In this document: piece after piece, positions 26,165 to 34,700 of the stretch
Layout: every line of letters begins with the position of its first letter
How positions within the stretch are numbered: position 1 is the first letter of the stretch
NCBI GenBank assembly: GCA_004557855.1
Contig: SFFJ01000009.1
Coordinates: 1 to 58,383, forward strand
Reading direction: 5' to 3'
DNA length: 58,383 nucleotides
DNA from: Oscillospiraceae bacterium
GTDB taxonomy: Bacteria; Bacillota; Clostridia; Oscillospirales; Ruminococcaceae
Position numbers and translations under genes: made by a program
Notes under the pieces: model-generated
Seen by the model: only the letters and a program-made list of their open reading frames with translations
What the model was told of the DNA's origin: nothing
Database searches by the model: none

Positions 26165-26494
26165 TCCCCAAGCCAACAAAAAAGACGCCCGAAACATAAA
26201 GGCAATCGTCCCTCCGCAAGGAGGGGGAAGTGTGAAGGGGGAACCATGGTGGTTCCCCCTTTGCGTAATATCAGGGCACAGGCCGCCCCGCTGCACGGGG
26301 CAGGTGCTCCCCAAGCCAACAAAAAAGACGCCCGAAACATAAAGGCAATCGTCCCTCCGCAAGGAGGGGGAAGTGTGAAGGGGGAACCATGGCGGTTCCC
26401 CCTTTGCGTAATATCAGGGCACAGGCCGCCCCGCTGCACGGGGCAGGTGTTCCCAACCAACAAAAAAGACGCCCGAAGGCGTCTTTTTTGTTGG
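26165..26494. repeat. 143-bp tandem repeat, two full copies plus a partial third
   Basis: Copies begin at 26165, 26308 and 26451. The two full copies differ by only a few bases (for example GGTGGTT against GGCGGTT). Each contains the hairpin GGGGGAACC-ATGG-type/GGTTCCCCC with TTT and a second hairpin CCGCCCCG/CGGGGC. The third copy is cut after about 30 bases and passes into a terminator-like hairpin next to the att site. No gene is supported between 26047 and 26514. Confidence 0.85.
26462..26489. terminator. Bidirectional terminator next to the att site
   Basis: Stem AAAAAAGACGCC / GGCGTCTTTTTT. On the minus strand it would be the natural terminator of the tRNA whose 3' end remains at 26492-26514. 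Confidence 0.75.
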
Positions 26495-26514
26495 CGGAGA
26501 TGGAGGGATTTGAA
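26492..26514 (-). other. Left attachment site (tRNA 3'-end fragment)
   Basis: Read on the minus strand, these 23 bases begin TTCAAATCCCTCC, continue CATCTCC and end GCCA. This is a T-loop, half a T-stem, an acceptor strand, a discriminator and CCA, but nothing of the rest of a tRNA precedes it. It closely matches the end of tRNA-Ser at 7445-7466. It touches the integrase stop codon, as expected for an element inserted in a tRNA gene. Confidence 0.82.
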
Positions 26515-27546
26515 TTATGGCTGGATTTTTTGCTGTGCCCAAAATGCACGGTCAATTTCGTTCAGCCTGTTTCTTGCTTCGTCGAGCATAGACTGCCGAA
26601 TGTGAGTGTAACTATCTGTAACAGCATAAGACGAATGTCCCATCATTTCCTGTATTACCCGCGGGTCGATACCGGCTTCCTTGCAGTTGGTCGCGAAGCT
26701 GTGCCGTAATTGGTGAAAGGTCGTTGAGCACTGGACATATCCATGACCTTTGCGGGGTTGAGCCATACCGTGTCGGACGCAAAATGCCTGCCAGCCCTTT
26801 TCAACCTGATGGCAGCGCAGCAGCGTTTTCCCGTCAAAGGAAAAAACATAATCATTCGGATTGCCGACAAATTTTCCGGACAGACTATCCAGCATAACAA
26901 CGCGCCTGATCCCGGCCTTTGTTTTGGGCTCCTTAATGTGAGGGGTATTGCCGGTAAAGTACACACTTTTTGATACATGCAAAATGTGGCGGGCGTTATC
27001 AATATCCTTGAACTGGAGAGCCAGGGCTTCACCTTTCCGCAGACCGGTACACTTGATCAGAAAGCCAAGCCGGGAGTACATATCCTCATTCCATGCTTCG
27101 GAGATTATTTTTTGATCCTTGGCAGGGGCCTCCTCTCTTTGTGCAGAGGGCCGGCCGGCGGTGCGGTATTTGGCGTCGGTAGGGTTAAATGTAATGTCGC
27201 CGCCCAGAATGGCAAGAGCCATCGTCTGGCTGATGAGCTGGCGGTGGGTAATGACAGTCTTTTTGCAAAAAGTTTTGCCGAGGCTATCAAGGAAAGCCTT
27301 GATCATTGCCGGAGTAATTCCCCCGACCGGAAGATCCCCGAAATGGTCAACACACCTTCGGAACGGAGACTGATAGCCGCGGACTGTGTTGGGCGCAAGC
27401 TCTCCCCAGGATTGCTTCAACTGCTCTGCATAAAAGCGATACACTCTCGTTTTGTCCGTGCCGGCTTCTGCTTTGTTCTTTGTGCTGCACCAAGGGCAGC
27501 ATACCCAGTCCTGGTGTAATTCTCTTTTGCAGGTCTTACAAATCAT
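26515..27546 (-). CDS. Tyrosine-type integrase of the element
   Basis: 343-residue site-specific recombinase. An N-terminal zinc-ribbon-like segment (MICKTCKRELHQDWVCCPWC) precedes an N-terminal core-binding domain (about 40-135) and the catalytic domain. Catalytic residues are visible: Arg in TGLRKGEAL, His-x-x-Arg in HQLRHSFAT, His in MGHSS and the nucleophile Tyr in DSYTHI. The ATG at 27546 has an AAGGAG site 8 bases upstream; a GTG three codons earlier is less likely. The stop codon abuts the att core. It should catalyse integration and excision of the element at a tRNA 3' end. Confidence 0.93.
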   Translation of the reverse strand: MICKTCKRELHQDWVCCPWCSTKNKAEAGTDKTRVYRFYAEQLKQSWGELAPNTVRGYQSPFRRCVDHFGDLPVGGITPAMIKAFLDSLGKTFCKKTVITHRQLISQTMALAILGGDITFNPTDAKYRTAGRPSAQREEAPAKDQKIISEAWNEDMYSRLGFLIKCTGLRKGEALALQFKDIDNARHILHVSKSVYFTGNTPHIKEPKTKAGIRRVVMLDSLSGKFVGNPNDYVFSFDGKTLLRCHQVEKGWQAFCVRHGMAQPRKGHGYVQCSTTFHQLRHSFATNCKEAGIDPRVIQEMMGHSSYAVTDSYTHIRQSMLDEARNRLNEIDRAFWAQQKIQP

Positions 27547-27577
27547 AATGATCACTCCTTATAAAGTTGTGCGGCTA

Positions 27578-27606
27578 ATTATAAGGAGACTGTCATTTTT
27601 CGTCAA
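27578..27606 (-). promoter_or_regulatory. Promoter of the integrase gene
   Basis: On the minus strand TTGACG (27601-27606) and TATAAT (27578-27583) with a 17-base spacer, 31 bases before the ATG. Confidence 0.85.
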
Positions 27607-27720
27607 TTAACTCGTAAAACAAAACATATCCCCGGCAGCAAGGTTGCACAACAAAATGGTAGGGCCGGTTCAATTCCGGATGCCGGGGTCCTTCACTGGC
27701 CACCCATAGGAGTGGCCCAA

Positions 27721-27771
27721 TCTCTCTCTCTCTCTCTCTCTCTTGGAGGAGGGCCAGACAGTGGCCCTCCT
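27721..27771 (+). repeat. (TC)11 microsatellite followed by a GC hairpin
   Basis: Eleven perfect TC dinucleotides (27721-27742) are followed directly by an inverted repeat GGAGGGCCA / TGGCCCTCC (about 27747-27770). A second inverted repeat, TGGCCACCCATAGGAGTGGCC, stands just before. All lie between the integrase promoter and the first rightward gene. No coding. Confidence 0.85.
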
Positions 27772-27808
27772 TCCAAAGGCGAGAAAGCCAAAAGAAAGGG
27801 GCAGGACA

Positions 27809-27976
27809 ATGTTATTTGAGGTTCTATTTGATGGGAAGGTAAGAGCGACCACTGAACATCCGGAGTGTATCCCGGAAAGGAACACACTCCGGGAAATGGA
27901 GGGTGCGGGATATGCCTTCCGTGTAAACGGGAAGCGCTGCAAGGCAAAGGATGTCGCTGCCGTTACACAGGGATAA
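27809..27976 (+). CDS. Small hypothetical protein
   Basis: 55 residues, soluble and fairly basic (MLFEVLFDGKVRATTEHPECIPERNTL...), ending KRCKAKDVAAVTQG. ATG at 27809 follows AAAGGGGCAGG, a reasonable ribosome site. It is the first gene of the rightward small-gene cluster. I do not recognise it. Confidence 0.55.
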   Translation: MLFEVLFDGKVRATTEHPECIPERNTLREMEGAGYAFRVNGKRCKAKDVAAVTQG

Positions 27977-27983
27977 TTATTGT

Positions 27984-27998
27984 TGTTCAAGTTGAACA
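27984..27998. repeat. 15-bp element palindrome, copy 1
   Basis: TGTTCAAGTTGAACA, 42 bases before the ATG of the next gene. It is the first of four identical cores within the element. Confidence 0.85.
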
Positions 27999-28039
27999 GT
28001 AAGGAAATTACAGCGAACACATACAAGAAGGAGACCACC

Positions 28040-28318
28040 ATGAAAAGGCACAAAAAGGTTCTGTTTGAGCAGATTAAGGAAGAACAACAGAGCAAGCGAA
28101 AAAAGAAACCTTCTGCGGTATACTACTTTGCAACAGATGCTGTTTGGAATATCTTAAAAGTTGTGCTGGTGGTGGTCGGATCCCTCGTTCTTTCGGTGGC
28201 GGTGTCGGTCATTGCCACAGCCATCAATAACGGCCAGGCGCCGGATGCAGCAGTATTATCATTCTGGGTTAAGATGAAGGAATCCTTTCATTCGCTATTC
28301 GGGAGGGGGATGACATGA
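28040..28318 (+). CDS. Small single-pass membrane protein
   Basis: 92 residues. A highly basic N-terminus (KRHKKVLFEQIKEEQQSKRKKK) is followed by one long hydrophobic segment (ILKVVLVVVGSLVLSVAVSVIATAI) and a short polar tail. The charge pattern suggests a cytoplasmic N-terminus. ATG at 28040 follows AAGGAG. It overlaps the next gene by 4 bases (ATGA). Function unknown. Confidence 0.7.
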   Translation: MKRHKKVLFEQIKEEQQSKRKKKPSAVYYFATDAVWNILKVVLVVVGSLVLSVAVSVIATAINNGQAPDAAVLSFWVKMKESFHSLFGRGMT

Positions 28319-28671
28319 ATTTAATATACTATAACAGCTTTGCGGAGCATATGAGAAAAACCTACACATCGGACTGCAGCATCTATTTGGAAAGCCGTGG
28401 TGTGATGGAATTGATGGCCGGGGCAGAGCTCCCGGAACAGCTGCTGGAGCAGTACCTTGGGTACATCGGGCCAAAGTACATCGTTTCGGAAAGCCGGCTG
28501 CCGCTGATGGGAACGGATAATGTTTTTTCTCGATTTGTTTTTTGTACCAAAGCGGGGCAGAGGAGATTGCTTGTTGTGCTTTCGACAGAACGCCGTGAGG
28601 CTTATGAGGGAGATATTACAGCAGAGATAATCAAAGATATTCGAGAGTTTAGAGAGGGGGTGGAGAAATGA
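28315..28671 (+). CDS. Hypothetical element protein
   Basis: 118-residue soluble protein (MNLIYYNSFAEHMRKTYTSDCSIYLESRG...). It overlaps both neighbours by 4 bases, so it is translationally coupled in a three-gene unit with the membrane protein and the CpaE-like protein. No motif recognised. Confidence 0.7.
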   Translation: MNLIYYNSFAEHMRKTYTSDCSIYLESRGVMELMAGAELPEQLLEQYLGYIGPKYIVSESRLPLMGTDNVFSRFVFCTKAGQRRLLVVLSTERREAYEGDITAEIIKDIREFREGVEK

Positions 28672-29756
28672 GTGTTAAAGTAGTGGTTGCCGTCGGAAAC
28701 AGGAAAATCGAACGGTGCATCGCCAGAATGGAAGCGATAGATGTTTTGACAACGGTGCGGAAAAGGGAGGCTGTTCTGGATGCGGTTATCAATTACAATC
28801 CCCATGCCGTAATTCTTTCAAGGGAATTAAGCGGCAAAACGGAAATGACGGATGTGATCCAGCGCTGCAGGAATCTGAAGGAACAGTGCCGGATTGTATT
28901 CATTTATGGGGAAGTCGATGCGGAATACAAGTATTTTTCTGATTTTCTGGTGCGGCAGGGGATCTACAACATCCTTACCGGTGCGGTTGATGAGGATCGG
29001 CTGGAGGATGCAATCGAACGCACATACACCGCGGAGGATGTTGTGGGGTATCAAGCGGGACCAGAAGAGGATCGGGAGCCCATACCGAAGCCTATTCCGG
29101 AGGTGCGGCCGGTAGCGGCACCGGAGCAGGAAAAAGAGCTGGAAATACTGCTGGTGGAAAAAATCGTCGAACGAGAAACGATCCAAACCAAGGTGCTTGG
29201 TAATGTTGTGATCGGGGTGGCAGCGCTTTACCCGCACGGCGGCAGCACGCACACGGCATTGGAGCTGGCGGCCTGCCTGCACCGGCTTAAAAAGGATGTT
29301 GGTGTGTTGACCGACCGGGAGGTTTTTCGTCGAGCCAAAGATTATTATTTGCTCAAAGAGAGCAACGGCTGCATTGTGCTGGAGGGGATCTCGATCTATA
29401 CCGATGAAGCCCAGGCGCTGGGCTGCCACCGGGTGGTGATCCGGGACCTGGGGAGATTGAACGGCCACAACACCGAACAGTTTTTGAAGGCCAGCTGCAA
29501 ACTGTTGGTGTGCGGGGTGTCGGCGTGGGAGATCGACACCTTGACGGATTATCTGCGCGGCAACAAGTATGCAGATACGATTGAGTACCTTTTATGGCCG
29601 GCAAATGAAGCACAGGCAAAGTCTTATATTAAGAACCTGCGGCAAGGGAAGTGCCGGGGCTATGCCGTTGCCTATAACCCCGATCCATTGATAAAGAATA
29701 CAGAGAACACAAAGATGTTCCAAAAGCTGCTGCAGCCGCTGATGGATACAATATAG
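28668..29756 (+). CDS. CpaE/TadZ-like protein with degenerate P-loop
   Basis: 362 residues. The N-terminal about 120 residues resemble a receiver-like domain (VKVVVAVGNRKIERCIARM, AVILSRELSG, CRIVFIYGE, GIYNILTG). A charged linker follows, then a MinD/ParA-like domain starting GNVVIGVAALYPHGGSTHTALELAACLHRL. This layout matches CpaE/TadZ proteins, which position secretion and pilus machinery. The usual Lys of the Walker motif is missing: residues 189-196 read PHGGSTHT instead of KGGxGxTT. It may not hydrolyse ATP. It is coupled to two small genes and could localise the conjugation apparatus; that role is inferred. Confidence 0.65.
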   Translation: MSVKVVVAVGNRKIERCIARMEAIDVLTTVRKREAVLDAVINYNPHAVILSRELSGKTEMTDVIQRCRNLKEQCRIVFIYGEVDAEYKYFSDFLVRQGIYNILTGAVDEDRLEDAIERTYTAEDVVGYQAGPEEDREPIPKPIPEVRPVAAPEQEKELEILLVEKIVERETIQTKVLGNVVIGVAALYPHGGSTHTALELAACLHRLKKDVGVLTDREVFRRAKDYYLLKESNGCIVLEGISIYTDEAQALGCHRVVIRDLGRLNGHNTEQFLKASCKLLVCGVSAWEIDTLTDYLRGNKYADTIEYLLWPANEAQAKSYIKNLRQGKCRGYAVAYNPDPLIKNTENTKMFQKLLQPLMDTI

Positions 29757-29821
29757 TGTGTACCGTTTCTTTATTCACATTAGCGGAAATGCTTTTCAAA
29801 TGAGTAATTCCGGGAATGCTG

Positions 29822-29884
29822 ATTGAAATAAGGCGAGGATTGGCCGCTTGTTATTCCAAATTTGCTTGACAAATTGAAATAAGG
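29822..29884 (+). repeat. 12-bp direct repeat overlapping the fic promoter
   Basis: ATTGAAATAAGG occurs at 29822-29833 and 29873-29884. The second copy lies in the spacer of the fic promoter, an operator-like position. Confidence 0.6.
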
Positions 29885-29894
29885 GGAATATGAT
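29866..29894 (+). promoter_or_regulatory. Promoter of the fic gene
   Basis: Perfect TTGACA (29866-29871) and TATGAT (29889-29894) with a 17-base spacer, 40 bases before the ATG. Confidence 0.82.
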
Positions 29895-29934
29895 TAAGTT
29901 AGTATTCTGATCTTGGAAAGGGAGTGAAAGGAAA

Positions 29935-31077
29935 ATGAACGATCGTGCCGGTTACTGGAAGACAAACCTATCCGGAGAAATGGCATACCAATCATTCGTG
30001 CCTTCTCCCCTGCCGCCGACGCCGCCCATCGAGATAAGCGAGGATATTCTTGAACAGCTGATTAAGGCGAATTCGCAGCTGGCCATCCTGGAGAGCGTGG
30101 CAACACGCATTCCCGATGTCGATTTGTTTGTCTCCATGTATGTGAGAAAAGAAGCGCTCATGTCCTCTCAAATCGAAGGAACACAGGCCACCCTGGAGGA
30201 TGTTCTTGATCCGCTGATCGAAGACAATACAAACCGTAATGTTGCAGATGTTGTCAATTACATCAAGGCAACCGAGTATGCCATTAGGAGACTTCATGAG
30301 CTCCCGCTCTGCAATCGCTTGCTCAAGGAGACCCATGCAATCCTTATGGAGGGCGTCCGGGGGCAGGAAAAGAACCCGGGAGAATTCAGGTGTTCTCAAA
30401 ATTGGATTGGCGGGAAAGGCAGCACGCTGCGGAATGCAAAATACATTCCTCCATCTCCCGATGACATGACGGAGGCGATGTCCGATCTGGAAAAATACAT
30501 CAATGCCGATGATAGATTGGATGGCTTGATTCGTGCTGCACTGATCCACTACCAGTTTGAAACGATACACCCCTTTTTGGATGGCAATGGGCGCATAGGA
30601 CGCCTGCTTATCACTTTATTCCTGATGGAGAAAAAGATCTTAACTACCCCGGCTCTATATATCTCATACTTCTTAAAAAAGAACCGTGTGGAGTACTATG
30701 ATCGCATGACCGAGGTGCGGAGCAAGGGAAACTATGAGCAATGGGTAAAGTTCTTCCTGCAGGCCCTTGCAGAATCGGCGAAAGATGCCATAGCGGCCAT
30801 CGATGAGCTGACGGCCCTGCATGATAAGAATGTTGACCTTGTTGCCGGAATGGGGCGTGCTTCCAAAAATGCGATGCTCGTGTTTCGGTACCTGGAAGCA
30901 AACCCAATCATCGAAATCGGAAAAACCGCAGAAGCATTGGGGATTACCTTCGGGACCGCTTCCAATGTAGTAGAAAGGCTTTCCTCTGCAGGAATTTTGG
31001 AACAAACCACGACCGGCAGGAGAAACAGAACCTTTGCCTATAAGGACTATCTTGCTATTCTCCGCAAAGGCACATGA
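29935..31077 (+). CDS. Fic family protein with N-terminal inhibitory helix and C-terminal winged helix
   Basis: 380-residue Fic protein. The active-site motif HPFLDGNGRIGR (residues 212-223) is intact, so transfer of AMP or another nucleotide to protein targets is plausible. The N-terminal segment MSSQIEGT (S77, E81, G82) matches the inhibitory S/T-x-x-x-E-G/N motif of class II Fic proteins, in which the Glu blocks ATP binding. The last 75 residues look like a winged-helix DNA-binding domain (NPIIEIGKTAEALGITFGTASNVVERLSSAGILEQ). It stands alone between a strong promoter and a terminator. It may act as a regulator, toxin-like module or defence cargo. Confidence 0.88.
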   Translation: MNDRAGYWKTNLSGEMAYQSFVPSPLPPTPPIEISEDILEQLIKANSQLAILESVATRIPDVDLFVSMYVRKEALMSSQIEGTQATLEDVLDPLIEDNTNRNVADVVNYIKATEYAIRRLHELPLCNRLLKETHAILMEGVRGQEKNPGEFRCSQNWIGGKGSTLRNAKYIPPSPDDMTEAMSDLEKYINADDRLDGLIRAALIHYQFETIHPFLDGNGRIGRLLITLFLMEKKILTTPALYISYFLKKNRVEYYDRMTEVRSKGNYEQWVKFFLQALAESAKDAIAAIDELTALHDKNVDLVAGMGRASKNAMLVFRYLEANPIIEIGKTAEALGITFGTASNVVERLSSAGILEQTTTGRRNRTFAYKDYLAILRKGT

Positions 31078-31079
31078 TG

Positions 31080-31103
31080 AAAAGCCCCCATTGAGGGGCT
31101 TTT
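31080..31103 (+). terminator. Terminator of the fic gene
   Basis: AAAAGCCCC / GGGGCTTTT stem just after the stop codon. Confidence 0.8.
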
Positions 31104-31175
31104 CTGTTGCCCTTTTTCCAATAACATGATAAACTAAAGCCAGAGAAGACATAAAAAGAACAGGAGGTATTTACC

Positions 31176-31658
31176 ATGAAGAGACTTATTGCAGTGATCC
31201 TGATTGTTATGCTGCTGCTTTGCTGCGCAGCTTGCGGCAAGAATGTTCCCGATATCGAGGATGAGCAGCATGGGACGAATGAACTGGTGGGAAAGGAAGA
31301 GAACCCCGGGGAGGAAACCGGAACCACCGAGGTCACCCCGCCGGTTGAGGAGCAGAACCCCACAGACCCCGGCGAGGAGGCCAAACAACCGGAAGAGGCC
31401 AAGGAACCGGAAGAGGCGAAAGAGCCGCAGACGCCTGCCAAGGAGCCAGAAAACAAACAGCAGCAGAACCCCGGCCAGCAGCAGGGGCAGACCCAGACCG
31501 GCCCCAAGGATGGGGACACAAAGATTGAGAACGGGCAAAAGTATGAGTATGTTCTTGGTTTCGGCTGGGTCGAAGACCACCGCAGCGAGAGTGGCGGGGG
31601 AGCAGATGTCTATGACGGCCCTACGGAACTCTCCGGCAACAAGGTCGGTGTCATGTAG
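31176..31658 (+). CDS. Lipoprotein with Pro/Glu-rich linker
   Basis: 160 residues. The N-terminus is a signal peptide with lipobox (LLLCCAAC, lipidated Cys near residue 20). A low-complexity linker rich in Glu, Pro, Lys and Gln (EEAKQPEEAKEPEEAKEP) spans about 55-110. The end holds a short conserved-looking block, GQKYEYVLGFGWVEDH. Similar short lipoproteins or membrane proteins precede Cna-B surface proteins in clostridial conjugative elements. It probably sits on the outer face of the membrane. ATG at 31176 follows AGGAGG. Confidence 0.75.
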   Translation: MKRLIAVILIVMLLLCCAACGKNVPDIEDEQHGTNELVGKEENPGEETGTTEVTPPVEEQNPTDPGEEAKQPEEAKEPEEAKEPQTPAKEPENKQQQNPGQQQGQTQTGPKDGDTKIENGQKYEYVLGFGWVEDHRSESGGGADVYDGPTELSGNKVGVM

Positions 31659-31683
31659 CATAAAAGAGAATACTCGTCTTAAC

Positions 31684-31731
31684 GAGCAGTCGCAGCGATG
31701 CGGCTGCTCTTCTCTATAATTTTTTTCAGCA
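31684..31731 (+). terminator. Terminator between the lipoprotein and Cna-B genes
   Basis: Stem GAGCAG-CGCA / TGCG-CTGCTC (31684-31709) followed by a T-rich tract ending in seven T. Confidence 0.7.
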
Positions 31732-31756
31732 AGACTTTTGAAAAGGAGAAAACAAT

Positions 31757-34700
31757 ATGAGCAAACGCATTTTATCGGCCCTGCTGGCTGTGCTGTTTCT
31801 CATTACCGGTTTACCCGGCACAGCCTGGGCAGTCGGTGAGGGCAACATGGAGGCCGGCGGTGGTCAGACCGAGACCGTGACGGGAGACAGCTTCTGGAAT
31901 GGTGATTGGGGCATCCGCTTCTGTGTGGTCGATGTGGCCAGTCAGACGGTGGTTTCCGCAACCTATGATGCGGCAAACAAGAGCTCCGGTTATGAGAACT
32001 ATAGGCATTACGGAAAAACCAACAAGTTTGACTACAGAGGCGGTTCTGCTTTATCCATTCAACTTACCGATTATGTATGGAAGGTGCCTGCCGTTCCTAT
32101 TCCAACAATTGTGAAGACAAGCGGTGCGCCGGATATCAAGGCGATCAAGGATTACTTTACCGATGAGACGGTCATCCGCTGGATCGGGGATGTGACCGGA
32201 ATGGCATATGATACCCTGATCAGCGGTGACTACAAGCTGTTTATCGAACCGATTTTGTACTATACCTTTGATAGTCAAAAGTACGCGATGACCGCAACCG
32301 AGGCGGCGCTGTTTGACCGGGCTATCAATGGCTTGCTGCTGCGCACTATGGGTAACGCCACCCACCAGCAGCTGCCGCTGTCCCTCTATCTGGAGAAGAG
32401 CGACCTGGGCTTCTCCAAATGGTCCGGCGCCAAGACCGGCATCCAGAACGATACCAATATCATCAACTATCTCGGTATGGGTATTGTCAGCTTCATCCCG
32501 GAGGAGGATCCCGAGCCCGGGACCGGCGGGGACGGCGACGGCCCTACCGTCCCGATTTCCTTCCGAAAGACCGACCCGGAGAGATTTAATGCAGCCAATT
32601 ACAATACCGGGCTTATTACCTTTGCTCCGGCATCCTCCAATTCGGCTGCTTTCGATAATATCTCCGGAGCTGTGATCGAGATCTCCGGCGATGGCACAGG
32701 CGCAGGAACCTACGAGCTGCCGTGTACGGTGGAGCTGGGGGAAGGCACCTTTACCGTGAGAGAGGTCACACCTCCCTATGGGTATCTCCTCAATGACGCA
32801 TGGAGCGCAGAGATCACCGTGGAGGTGGAAAAGGACGGGGAAGGGAAACCCGTTGAGGGAGCCGAAGCAGAGGCGACCATTACCGTGTCCGGCGGCGGAG
32901 GCACCGACGGCACCTCCTACGCATCGGTTGAAGATTATCGGCAGCGCGGTCAGCTGACCGTTACCAAGGTCGATAATGAGACGATTTCCCTCAACCACGG
33001 CAACTACCGCACTCCGCAGGGTGATGCTACCTTTGCCGGTGCCGTATTCGAGCTGCGGGCAGCCAAGGACATATACCTGCCCTCCACCTGGATCAAGATC
33101 TACAGCGAGGGTGACCTGGTTGCAACTGCAGTGACCGGCAACGACGGCAGCTTTACCATCAACGGTATCGAGCAGGGCGTCTATACCCTGCAGGAGATCA
33201 CGCCGAGCGACGGCTATGTGTTCCAGGGCGCCAAGGCGCGTGGGCAGATTTATACCATCACCAATGCCTATACCGGCAGCGGGACCAACATCCTTTCCTT
33301 TGACGACAAAGCGGCGGGCGATACCGGCAATAAGAACCAGTACGCCAACACCGTTATAAAGGCGGATCTGACCCTTACAAAGTTTAACGAAAACCATACC
33401 GTTGAGAACGAGATGGACGGCAACGCCTATGAGATGAATAAGCAGCCTGCAGAGGGCGTTTACTTTGCGGTGTACCTGAACAGCAAGGCGGCCGCCGGCG
33501 GCAATCCCATCTATTCCACCACCGATGACCCGGTGGGGGACGGCACCTCCGGCAGCGCATCTACCGCCGGTTGGGGGTATCTCGACCTTGTAAACAATAA
33601 CTTCTACTCTCCTTTGCCTGATGAGTGGTTTAAGCAGAGGGATCTGGACGCCGACAATCCGCTTCCCAACGGCAATCCCAGCGTAGAGGAGGGGAGAGCG
33701 GAGGAAACCGACCTTGCAAGGATCTCCATGAAGGACCTTTACATGGTTCTGCGGACCGACAGCACCGGCCGGGCGACGACCCTTGACCCGTCCACGGTGG
33801 TTTACTGCAGCTGGGGCGAGCTGGACAACTCCGCAGCAAACGGCACCGCAGGCATCGACTATCGGCTGCCTTACGGCTTATACACCGTAATCGAGCTGAA
33901 CCCCTACGAGGGGCGCGAGCCGGACATGTTTGAGGTATTTATAGGCCGTGACCCGGAGGCAGAGCCTGCGACCGCACCCACGGAGACCAAGAGTGGGTCC
34001 GGCGAGGACTATCCCTATGCCTCCGGCTGGTACGATTTCAATTACAATTACATTCTGGAGAACAAGACCCTCAAGCAGACCGTTACTGTCCGCAAGACCG
34101 ATGCACAGTCCGGTAAGACGATCCCGGCAGCCAACACGACCTATCGCATTTGGAGCTGGGACAACATTTCTGCCAATGGGGCAACCGAGCATCCGCTGCG
34201 GCCCTATACCAGGAAGATCGTCGCGGGGGACGGTACTGTAACGGCGGACACCGTTGTACCGCCTACTGTTTCGATGGATTACAGCAGCCTCACCATCGCC
34301 CCGGGAGAGAGCGCTGCGGCACCGGAGCTTTCCCTTGACTTTGTTGGTCCGGCAGCGGTTGTTCTCAAGGATGGAACAAAGGCGATCAGCTGGACAGCGG
34401 CAGAGCAGGCGGCGATCAAGACCGACTTCGCCAATGCTTACGCTGTTTACATCGCCGACGCCGGTGTGGCCAAGGCGGAGCAGCAGACCGATGGCAACTG
34501 GTCGATAATCGGTGTGGCTGCCGGCACAACCAAATATAGCGTAAGGCTGCCCGGTGGGCAAGCCATCACTGGGACGGTGAAAGTAGCTGATGGGGCTGCA
34601 ACCGCAACAAATAGCCCTGTAACCTGGAAGGTTGACGGCCACTGGATCCACCAGACCATCAGCTATCCCAACCCCCATACACTGACCGATTTCAAGACTG

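Noticed and set aside
26147..26605. Open frames through the 143-bp repeats and att site on both strands
   Set aside because: The translations merely repeat with the DNA units (for example NKKDARNIKAIVPP) and have no ribosome sites. They reflect the tandem repeat, not genes.
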